Below are positions 1 through 4,110 of a stretch of DNA of 5,094 bases, piece by piece. The DNA lies in NCBI GenBank assembly GCA_938048505.1, contig CALIUX010000006.1, positions 1 through 5,094 of the forward strand. Reading direction: 5' to 3'. The first letter of the stretch is position 1; every line of letters starts with the position of its first letter. A model generated the notes under the pieces. That model did no database searches and was not told the origin of the DNA. It saw only the letters and a program-made list of their open reading frames with translations. The translations under genes were made by a program, and so were the position numbers. This DNA is from an uncultured Pseudomonadales bacterium (GTDB lineage Bacteria > Pseudomonadota > Gammaproteobacteria > Pseudomonadales > Cellvibrionaceae).

Positions 1-656
1 GCCCATTCAGCCGCAATCCACGCAAATAATCGTGGTGCCCACATCATTGTGGACATGAGTGAGTGCTGATAATAGAAGAACCATGGGTTGCCAGGCGGGA
101 AGACCCATTCATGCATTTTACTAAAAGCTTGAGCAGGGCCCACTAGCAAAAGCACCATAATGGATATTGCGATAACAAAGAGCACTGCAATCAACTGTCG
201 CAATACAGAGGGCGGGGCAAGCCCCCAGCGATAATAATAAATAATAAGCAAAACCCACAACACAAAACCGATAACCACTAATACGCCCACCTTATTGATG
301 AGGTGAGCAACATCGGTAAGGTGCAAAACCTCATCGGTAGTCAGCAGGGTTTGGGTCGGATGGCCTGGAACGGTATAAACAATTTGGTCTAAGCCTTTAC
401 CATCACGGTGCACTGAGTGGTTAATTGCAGCAAAGAGCTCAACGCGCTGAGCTTTAGTTGTTTCACCAAACCCTGAGCGGTAATAGTTTTGAGGGCCATA
501 CTTATCGATGGCTGCACCAATGTGCCCTACATCGTGCCAACGACCATAAGAGAAGTTGAGTGCATAGAGTGCAATCCAAGCAAGGCCAAATGCCACAATT
601 AAACTACTGACCGCAAAACCACTAACAGAAAGCCATCGGCCTATCATTTTACCCAT
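1..656 (-). CDS. DUF1461 integral membrane protein (Lit-like), C-terminus cut by window edge
   Basis: The 218 visible residues begin at ATG 656-654. A hydrophobic segment lies at about 11-33, followed by an extracytoplasmic-looking domain (about 35-120), a second membrane segment (123-142) and a third (152-173). Two motifs match the DUF1461/TIGR01906 family: DEVLHLTDV (His112) just before the second segment, and MHEWVFPPGNPWFF (His182) after the third. A fourth helix would lie past the left edge. In Firmicutes, members of this family are Lit, the lipoprotein intramolecular transacylase that makes lyso-form lipoproteins and uses two conserved histidines; by position His112 and His182 would be their counterparts. 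The role of proteobacterial members is not established, so the enzyme activity is inference. No strong ribosome binding site precedes the ATG; Met4 is an alternative start. The gene starts 61 bp after the lactonase stop on the same strand, with no terminator seen between, so co-transcription is likely. Confidence 0.85.
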   Translation of the reverse strand, partial: MGKMIGRWLSVSGFAVSSLIVAFGLAWIALYALNFSYGRWHDVGHIGAAIDKYGPQNYYRSGFGETTKAQRVELFAAINHSVHRDGKGLDQIVYTVPGHPTQTLLTTDEVLHLTDVAHLINKVGVLVVIGFVLWVLLIIYYYRWGLAPPSVLRQLIAVLFVIAISIMVLLLVGPAQAFSKMHEWVFPPGNPWFFYYQHSLMSTMMWAPRLFAWIAAEW

Positions 657-717
657 TGTTGATCTCGCTATGCCGTGCAAATTCAGCCCGCCCTAACCCA
701 AAAAATGGCATACTAAA

Positions 718-1587
718 CTAACCAGCAAATCGGTTTTCAACTCGGCCTGCAACATCTACCCGCACAGTAAATATAGAACCCGAGTCAGGGTATTCGGCGA
801 GCTCTTCATCCGGGCGATTACCCACAGAGGTAATGTACAGTGTTTTGAGGTCTTCTCCACCAAATGCCACCATAGTGGGGCATGTTGCAGGCACGGCTAT
901 TTCTTGCACGATCTCGCCTTGAGGGCTAACACGAACAACACGGCTACCCGCATACAAAGCACTCCAGTAATAGCCTTCGCCATCAACCGCTGCACCATCT
1001 GGGCGGCCATTGCCGTGGGGGAATTGATGTAGTGTAGAGCAGTTGCTGACCACTCCCGTTTCAAGATCATAATCACAGCGCGAAATGGCATGACTTGGCG
1101 TATCGGCATAATAAAAAGTTTTGCTATCAGGGCTAAACGCAATGCCATTTGCCGTCAGCAAACCCTTAACCCAACGAGTCGTTTCGCCAGAAGGCGTGAG
1201 TGAGTAGATGCTCGCGCCTTGGTGGTCTTTCGGCGGGTAAACACTGCCCGCAAATAAGCGGCCTTTTTCGTCACAGCGCCCATCATTAAAACGGTTTTTA
1301 TCAAGCCCTTTTTCTGGGTCGGCAATAAAGGTACGGTCGGTATTCCAGCCATCAACGGTGTAGAAACCAGAACGCATAGCCAGTACAAAACCGCCTTGTT
1401 CACGCAAGGCAAAGCACCCGATTTCTTCATCAAATTGCAAGAAGTCATCTTGCCCACTAGCAGGGTCCAAGCGGTGAAGCTGAAAAGAGTCGATATCAAT
1501 CCAATAAAGAACCTGCTCCTTTTCATCCCAACGTGGGCACTCACCTAATTTTGCTTTCACCTTTAGGGCAACGTCAACTTGACTCAT
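718..1587 (-). CDS. SMP-30/gluconolactonase/LRE family sugar lactonase
   Basis: This complete 289-residue protein has the usual length for a six-bladed beta-propeller lactonase of the SMP-30 (regucalcin/gluconolactonase) family. These metal-dependent enzymes hydrolyse aldonolactones such as glucono-, arabino- or galactonolactone in sugar oxidation pathways. No signal peptide is visible, so it should be cytoplasmic. Family motifs appear in order: LGECPRWD with Glu16, NRFNDGRCDEKGRLFAGS with Arg99 and Asn101, TANGIAFSPDSKT with Asn147, and GRPDGAAVDGEGYYW with Asp197. By family comparison Glu16, Asn147 and Asp197 are the metal ligands, and Arg99/Asn101 contact substrate. A CPTMVAFGGEDLKTLYITS block closes the propeller. 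All key residues are present, so it should be active. The exact lactone cannot be told: no sugar dehydrogenase or dehydratase gene lies alongside. The ATG is preceded by AGGAA (1603-1599), 12 nt from the start codon, which is rather far. The DUF1461 gene follows downstream. Confidence 0.95.
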   Translation of the reverse strand: MSQVDVALKVKAKLGECPRWDEKEQVLYWIDIDSFQLHRLDPASGQDDFLQFDEEIGCFALREQGGFVLAMRSGFYTVDGWNTDRTFIADPEKGLDKNRFNDGRCDEKGRLFAGSVYPPKDHQGASIYSLTPSGETTRWVKGLLTANGIAFSPDSKTFYYADTPSHAISRCDYDLETGVVSNCSTLHQFPHGNGRPDGAAVDGEGYYWSALYAGSRVVRVSPQGEIVQEIAVPATCPTMVAFGGEDLKTLYITSVGNRPDEELAEYPDSGSIFTVRVDVAGRVENRFAG

Positions 1588-1605
1588 AGCGTGTGTAATT
1601 CCTAA

Positions 1606-1695
1606 ATACTCAAATATATTGAATGAGTATGAACCGGATTACCGTGCGAGACGCACTATTTCGGCTCATACCATGAAGGCCGAACATAATCGCAC
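1606..1695 (-). promoter_or_regulatory. Leader region of the lactonase gene with competing inverted repeats
   Basis: Read on the minus strand, four segments can pair in alternative ways. Segment 1 is CGGCCTTCAT (1682-1673), segment 2 GTATGAGCCG (1671-1662), segment 3 CGGTTCATACTCA (1636-1624) and segment 4 TGAGTAT (1612-1606). Segments 1:2 can form a bulged 4+4 bp hairpin. Segments 2:3 form a 10-bp helix with one G-U pair, enclosing a GTGCG-TCT-CGCAC hairpin (1656-1644). Segments 3:4 form a 7-bp helix that ends two bases before the AGGA ribosome binding site. Helices 2:3 and 3:4 share bases 1627-1630. The G-U pair would be an A-C mismatch in a plus-strand RNA, which favours a minus-strand transcript. 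It could be a translational switch or a set of protein-binding dyads. No known riboswitch class is recognised. The ATACTCA/TGAGTAT dyad encloses an AT-rich TATATT that could instead be a -10 box. Confidence 0.35.
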
Positions 1696-1771
1696 AAAGT
1701 CTTGGGGGACGGTAGCCTCTAGCTATGTGACCTAGAACAGAAAAAAGAGAATTAAAAACAGACAAAGACGG

Positions 1772-1794
1772 TCTATATAGAGATTCTATATAGA
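1772..1794. repeat. Twin TCTATATAGA palindromes
   Basis: Two identical perfect 10-bp palindromes, TCTATATAGA, lie at 1772-1781 and 1785-1794, separated by GAT. The pair is therefore both a tandem direct repeat (13-bp period) and one inverted repeat with a 3-bp centre. It sits between the lactonase leader and the terminator of the candidate small RNA. The 8-mer CAGACAAA flanks it on both sides (1759-1766 and 1802-1809). A paired operator for a dimeric regulator of the lactonase gene, or an AT-rich cruciform, are both possible. The rest of 1696-1806 shows no gene. Confidence 0.5.
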
Positions 1795-1806
1795 TAAAAA
1801 GCAGAC

Positions 1807-1838
1807 AAAAAAAGCCGCTACACATTCGTATAGCGGCC
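1807..1838 (-). terminator. Rho-independent terminator of the candidate RNA
   Basis: On the minus strand GCCGCTA (1837-1831) pairs with TAGCGGC (1820-1814). The stem extends inward by U-G, A-U and C-G pairs to 10 bp around a GAAT loop, and is followed at once by seven T (1813-1807). No annotated gene ends here, so it must end an otherwise unrecognised minus-strand transcript. Confidence 0.85.
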
Positions 1839-1902
1839 ATAACTCACAGTGCTCTCCCTGAGCGCAGCCAATCCATATGGCTAATACCCTGTCATCCATA
1901 GT
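1807..1902 (-). ncRNA. Candidate RsmY/RsmZ/CsrB-type regulatory RNA, about 96 nt
   Basis: On the minus strand a -10-like box (TAAAAT, 1913-1908) is followed within 100 nt by a strong intrinsic terminator, with no plausible reading frame between. Three A-N-GGA motifs lie in this span. ATGGA at 1899-1895 is near the 5' end. ATGGA at 1876-1872 sits in the 7-nt loop of an AGCCA/TGGCT hairpin (1882-1866). AGGGA at 1859-1855 is exactly the 5-nt loop of a GCTC/GAGC hairpin (1863-1851). GGA in short hairpin loops is the known signature of RNAs that sequester RsmA/CsrA, and about 100 nt ending in a terminator fits RsmY/RsmZ. No GacA-type upstream site (TGTAAG-N6-CTTACA) was found, and three motifs is fewer than usual. 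The transcript itself is well supported; the RsmA role is inference. It could also be a small RNA with another target. Confidence 0.55.
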
Positions 1903-1907
1903 GCGGT

Positions 1908-1936
1908 ATTTTAGAGTGAAATCAAAATGACCATAA
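1908..1936 (-). promoter_or_regulatory. Likely promoter of the candidate small RNA
   Basis: A TAAAAT -10 box (1913-1908, 5 of 6 consensus bases) has TTATGG at -35 (1936-1931) with a 17-nt spacer. The -35 matches poorly, which would fit a promoter that needs an activator. The predicted start is about 1902 (A). Confidence 0.45.
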
Positions 1937-1992
1937 GTCGTTCATAACTATGAGTTGTGTGAGATATTGACCATCTAAATAGTCATTATGAC
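1928..1992. promoter_or_regulatory. Repeats and palindromes upstream of the small RNA promoter
   Basis: TGACCAT occurs twice in the same orientation 40 bp apart (1928-1934 and 1968-1974). Two dyads lie close by: TCATA-AC-TATGA (1942-1953) and the perfect odd palindrome GTCATTATGAC (1982-1992). Relative to the predicted start at 1902 these occupy about -26 to -90, the usual zone for activator sites. None matches a regulator consensus I can name. Confidence 0.35.
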
Positions 1993-2049
1993 GTCCACAT
2001 CAGCGTAAGAAAGCCGTATCCCCCCCATCGATTCAAGCAATATTCATAT

Positions 2050-2123
2050 AAGTAGTGCATAATCGCTGTGATAAATAAAAACTATAAACACTACTTTGTA
2101 ATGAGTCGGTTTATAAATATAAG
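2050..2123 (+). promoter_or_regulatory. Probable promoter and dyad upstream of the repeat lipoprotein gene
   Basis: TTGTAA (2096-2101) and TATAAG (2118-2123), separated by 16 bp, form a reasonable sigma-70 promoter with a predicted start near 2130 and a leader of about 45 nt. An 8-bp inverted repeat, AAGTAGTG (2050-2057) and CACTACTT (2089-2096), abuts the -35 box and may be a regulator site. A run of seven C (2020-2026) lies further upstream. No gene is seen in 1993-2156. Confidence 0.45.
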
Positions 2124-2174
2124 ATCTACAACCATTAATTCACTATTTCAACCTTATTGAATCGGAGTCGTAAC

Positions 2175-2714
2175 ATGAATAAGTTAGTAATGAGCCTTTT
2201 AGCAGCCAGCTTAACAATATCTTTAGGTGCCTGCGGTAAGAAGGAAGAAACTGCTGGCCAAAAACTGGACAAGGCTATTGAAGGTACAGCCAAAGCCGCT
2301 AAAGAATCGACGACTAAAGTCACCGATGCAGCGAAAAACGTTACCGATGCAGCCAAAGATAAGGCCAAAGCCGCTGCAGAAGCAGCAGAGCGTGCAACAA
2401 AAGATGCCGCTGCAGCCGCTGAGCGCACTGCGAAAGATGCAGCAAATGCAGCAAAGAACACTGCAAAAGACGCTTACAACTCTACTAAGCAGCAAGCAAC
2501 AAAAGCTGTTGACGCCACAACCGATGCTGCCAAAAATACAGTAGATGCCGCTAAAAACACCGCATCTAATGCTGTTCATAAAGCAAAAGGAACGGCTCAA
2601 AACGTAGTAGATGGCACAAAAGACAAAGCCGCTGATGCAATGAATGCAACAACCAATAAAGCTAAAGATGTTGAAGGCGAAGCCAAAGACTTAATGAATG
2701 CAATTAAAAAATAA
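2175..2714 (+). CDS. Lipoprotein with 13 tandem 11-residue LEA-like repeats
   Basis: ATG 2175 follows GGAG (2164-2167) by 7 nt and is preferred over an in-frame TTG at 2157. Residues 1-19 are a lipoprotein signal peptide (Lys3, hydrophobic core) ending in lipobox LGA-Cys20. Gly at +2 is not the Asp inner-membrane retention signal, so outer-membrane sorting is expected. After a short linker (21-29), residues 30-172 are exactly 13 consecutive 11-residue units without any insertion or deletion, followed by LMNAIKK. Typical units are TAKDAANAAKN, AAKNTVDAAKN and KAKDVEGEAKD: Ala/Thr at positions 1-2, Ala or Val near 5-6, Ala-Lys near 9-10, and Asp/Asn/Lys elsewhere. This matches the 11-mer of group-3 LEA proteins, which fold into amphipathic helices on drying and protect membranes and proteins. 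It also resembles other Ala/Lys-rich helical or hendecad coiled-coil proteins. A stress or envelope role is inference. The protein has no aromatic residue except Tyr101. Confidence 0.92.
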   Translation: MNKLVMSLLAASLTISLGACGKKEETAGQKLDKAIEGTAKAAKESTTKVTDAAKNVTDAAKDKAKAAAEAAERATKDAAAAAERTAKDAANAAKNTAKDAYNSTKQQATKAVDATTDAAKNTVDAAKNTASNAVHKAKGTAQNVVDGTKDKAADAMNATTNKAKDVEGEAKDLMNAIKK

Positions 2715-2737
2715 TTGCTAATCATTAGCTTTACCTT

Positions 2738-2776
2738 AAAAAGCCCTTTATGCACTATGCATTAAGGGCTTTTTTA
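2738..2776. terminator. Bidirectional terminator between convergent genes
   Basis: AAGCCCTT (2741-2748) pairs with AAGGGCTT (2764-2771), with a further ATGCA/TGCAT inner stem after one T-T mismatch and a CTA loop. Six T follow on the plus strand (2770-2775) and a run of A precedes the stem, which reads as T on the minus strand. It ends the lipoprotein gene (24 nt after its stop) and can end the permease gene from the other side. Confidence 0.9.
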
Positions 2777-2803
2777 TTGCATGAAAATATGTATTTCAGG
2801 GCT

Positions 2804-3640
2804 CTACGCCATAACACCTTGAAGAATCATTCGCCCTCCCATTAACACCAGCAAACACAAAAGCAAGCGACTCAACCAAACATTTGAAATGCGGTGGCTT
2901 AGCATGGCCCCCACTGGCGCAAAAATGAGAGTGCAAGGGACAATGACAGCTAGCGCAGGCAGGTAGATAGGGCCTAGCAGCCATTCAATATGGAGGGAAG
3001 ACCAGACCGATTCAGCATTCGTTTCTATTATTCTTGTAAAAAGCAATGTCCAAATAACTGTCACAAATGCCATAAGCAACCCCAATAAAGAGGCTGTGCC
3101 GACCGCTCTTTTCACTGGCAAACCCAAATACTGAAAAGCGGGTACATTTAAGCTACCTCCTCCAACACCCACCATGGCAGACAAGCAGCCTGCAAAAAAA
3201 GCAAATGAAGACTGCTTGGCAGACAAAAAAACTATTTCTGTTTGCTCATTTTGGTGCTGATGATTTAATCGCGAACGGTAAGCAGCCATCAATGCAACCA
3301 GCCAAAGAAAAACGCCAAAAAAGATTATCAAAAAAGAGGGCGTAAAAGTAATAATGACTGAGCTGCCCAAACATGCTCCTAAACATAGTGGCAACACCCA
3401 CGCTTTGACTGCTCGCACTTCAATATGACCGAGCCGATGGTGCGATAAAGCGGCCGCTATATTCGTCATGACAATACTTGCCATGGATGTCGAAACCGCA
3501 ACGGCCATTGCGGTCTCAGGTGCAATAGCCTGCTTTTGTAAGATTAAAAAGACAACCGGCACAATCACAACGCCGCCACCTAAACCAAAGAGCCCGGCAA
3601 TCAACCCAGCACAGATCGAGCACAATACTAATAAAGTCAT
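2804..3640 (-). CDS. TauE/SafE family (UPF0721) membrane permease
   Basis: This 278-residue, very hydrophobic protein has the internal duplication of the TauE/SafE family. Repeat 1 carries GLGGGVVIVP (residues 19-28) and repeat 2 carries GVGGGSLNVP (158-167), each in the first helix of its half. A hydrophilic loop (about 122-143) separates the halves. About eight membrane segments are visible. Family members are proposed inner-membrane exporters of sulfite, sulfoacetate or other organosulfur anions; many are uncharacterised, and no sulfur gene lies nearby, so the substrate is unknown. The chosen start (ATG 3640) sits directly before the first helix and gives a normal family length. The frame stays open to ATG 3766, which would add 42 residues beginning MSMWDLLLNYGF. 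That extension lacks a good ribosome binding site and overlaps a plus-strand promoter, so it is thought less likely. The gene converges with the lipoprotein gene and is single. Confidence 0.9.
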   Translation of the reverse strand: MTLLVLCSICAGLIAGLFGLGGGVVIVPVVFLILQKQAIAPETAMAVAVSTSMASIVMTNIAAALSHHRLGHIEVRAVKAWVLPLCLGACLGSSVIITFTPSFLIIFFGVFLWLVALMAAYRSRLNHQHQNEQTEIVFLSAKQSSFAFFAGCLSAMVGVGGGSLNVPAFQYLGLPVKRAVGTASLLGLLMAFVTVIWTLLFTRIIETNAESVWSSLHIEWLLGPIYLPALAVIVPCTLIFAPVGAMLSHRISNVWLSRLLLCLLVLMGGRMILQGVMA

Positions 3641-3689
3641 AACATGTCCGGTGTAAGATCCAAGCAGCCGTATCATACTATGCATAACT

Positions 3690-3721
3690 TGCGATAATAG
3701 CCTGCGATAAATGTATACGAA
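3690..3721 (-). promoter_or_regulatory. Possible permease promoter with a direct repeat
   Basis: On the minus strand TATTAT (3699-3694) is a good -10 box, with a weak TTCGTA (3721-3716) 16 bp upstream. The 8-mer TGCGATAA occurs twice on the plus strand (3690-3697 and 3703-3710, 13-bp period), overlapping and flanking the -10 box. This promoter would give a leader of about 47 nt to ATG 3640 and supports that start. Confidence 0.3.
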
Positions 3722-3759
3722 AAACGCATCAAACCCATAATTAAGCAGCAAATCCCACA

Positions 3760-3788
3760 TGGACATCTGCCACTTAGTCGCGTAAAAT
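3760..3788 (+). promoter_or_regulatory. Sigma-70 promoter of an orphan transcript upstream of carA
   Basis: TGGACA (3760-3765, 5 of 6 bases of TTGACA), a 17-bp spacer and TAAAAT (3783-3788, 5 of 6 bases of TATAAT) make the best promoter in the window. The predicted start is 3794-3796. No gene follows before the terminator at 3883-3919. Confidence 0.6.
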
Positions 3789-3794
3789 TACAGG

Positions 3795-3919
3795 TATATG
3801 AAAGAAACAGTTTAATGCTGTAACAAACAGCTTAATCTCTTGTGGCCTAGCCTCAATGCTAAAAGCCCAATCAAATCATTTTAAAGCGAGGTGGAGCGCA
3901 AGTTCCATCTCGCTTTTTT
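3795..3919 (+). ncRNA. Candidate small RNA or carA leader transcript, about 125 nt
   Basis: A good promoter and a strong terminator bracket this segment with no real gene in it. It holds a hairpin GCTGT-AACAA-ACAGC (3817-3831), extended by TTAA/TTAA around one bulged T. A 12-bp direct repeat with one mismatch, AAACAG(T/C)TTAAT, occurs at 3805-3816 and 3825-3836. An A/U-rich unpaired stretch (3868-3882) lies just before the terminator, as in Hfq-dependent RNAs. A five-codon frame, ATG at 3798 to TAA at 3815, could be a leader peptide but has a poor ribosome binding site. The segment lies about 190 nt upstream of carA in the same direction, so it could also be an attenuator of carA. No Rfam family is recognised. 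Confidence 0.5.
3883..3919 (+). terminator. Strong plus-strand intrinsic terminator
   Basis: AAAGCGAG (3883-3890) pairs with CTCGCTTT (3909-3916), continuing through a G-U pair, TGGA/TCCA, another G-U and a C-G pair to a GCAA tetraloop: about 15 bp in all, followed by T to 3919. Both wobble pairs would be A-C mismatches in a minus-strand RNA, so it acts on plus-strand transcripts. It lies 240-274 bp downstream of the 5' end of the divergent permease gene and cannot serve that gene. Confidence 0.85.
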
Positions 3920-3935
3920 ACAGCCTAAAATCAGG

Positions 3936-4058
3936 TATAAGCCCCAACAGGCATAACAATACCGGCTTATAACAGGCTGTATACAAGGCAACGAAAGGTT
4001 TATAACAAAAAAGCTATAAACCATACGATTCGAAGCCTGTGCAGTGGGCTGTATACAA
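3936..4058. promoter_or_regulatory. Cluster of dyads and repeats upstream of carA
   Basis: This intergenic stretch holds several exact repeats. TATAAGCC (3936-3943) and GGCTTATA (3964-3971) form an 8-bp inverted repeat. GGTTTATA (3997-4004) and TATAAACC (4015-4022) form another, with a 10-bp spacer, nested inside ACAGGCT (3972-3978) and AGCCTGT (4034-4040). The 12-mer GGCTGTATACAA occurs twice in the same direction, at 3975-3986 and 4047-4058, each with the palindrome TGTATACA. TNGT...ACNA cores of this sort are bound by GntR-family (FadR/FCD) regulators, but no specific regulator can be named. No match to the E. coli ArgR box was recognised. Confidence 0.45.
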
Positions 4059-4079
4059 TTTTTTTATTTTTTGCGCGGC

Positions 4080-4085
4080 TATATT
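4080..4085 (+). promoter_or_regulatory. Possible carA-proximal -10 box
   Basis: TATATT lies just after an A/T-rich run (4057-4072) that may serve as an upstream element. No good -35 box is found at 16-18 bp. The start would be near 4092, giving a leader of about 20 nt. The second GGCTGTATACAA copy ends 22 bp upstream of this box, so a bound protein would cover the -35 region. Confidence 0.35.
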
Positions 4086-4095
4086 CTAGCCTCAC

Positions 4096-4102
4096 CTGGA
4101 GG
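4096..4102 (+). promoter_or_regulatory. Ribosome binding site that fixes the carA TTG start
   Basis: CTGGAGG lies 8 nt before TTG 4111 and is the only good ribosome binding site here. The first in-frame ATG comes about 40 codons later, inside the conserved domain. A tiny out-of-frame ATG-CAA-TCT-TGA at 4103-4114 overlaps the start but is too close to the site to be translated well. Confidence 0.8.
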
Positions 4103-4110
4103 ATGCAATC

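Noticed and set aside
669..712. TATGCC/GGCATA inverted repeat between the lactonase and DUF1461 genes as a terminator
   Set aside because: The arms are only 6 bp with a 32-bp spacer and no T-run follows on the minus strand, so it is unlikely to end transcription.
1610..1840. 76-codon minus-strand reading frame in the gap upstream of the lactonase gene
   Set aside because: It has no ribosome binding site, no recognisable family and low-complexity composition. It crosses the terminator stem at 1814-1837 and the palindromes at 1772-1794.
1921..2020. GacA upstream activating site for the candidate RNA
   Set aside because: TGTAAG-N6-CTTACA was looked for. The nearest strings (CATAAGT with AACTATG, and CGTAAG without a partner) do not match in sequence or spacing.
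2135..2600. Minus-strand reading frames of 108 and 125 codons opposite the repeat lipoprotein gene
   Set aside because: They are shadows of the Ala/Lys-rich repeat gene, which has a start, a ribosome binding site, a signal peptide and a terminator. Their Ala- or Cys/Ser-rich composition is a by-product of the GCN-rich codons opposite.
2301..2700. DNA tandem repeat or CRISPR-like array in the lipoprotein gene
   Set aside because: The repetition is at the protein level (11-residue units). Codons differ between units and there are no conserved repeats with unique spacers.
3767..4110. ArgR box or PyrR-type attenuator upstream of carA
   Set aside because: No TGAAT/ATTCA pair with proper spacing and no PyrR-binding loop was recognised. 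The terminator at 3883-3919 could be an attenuator but nothing ties it to a known mechanism.
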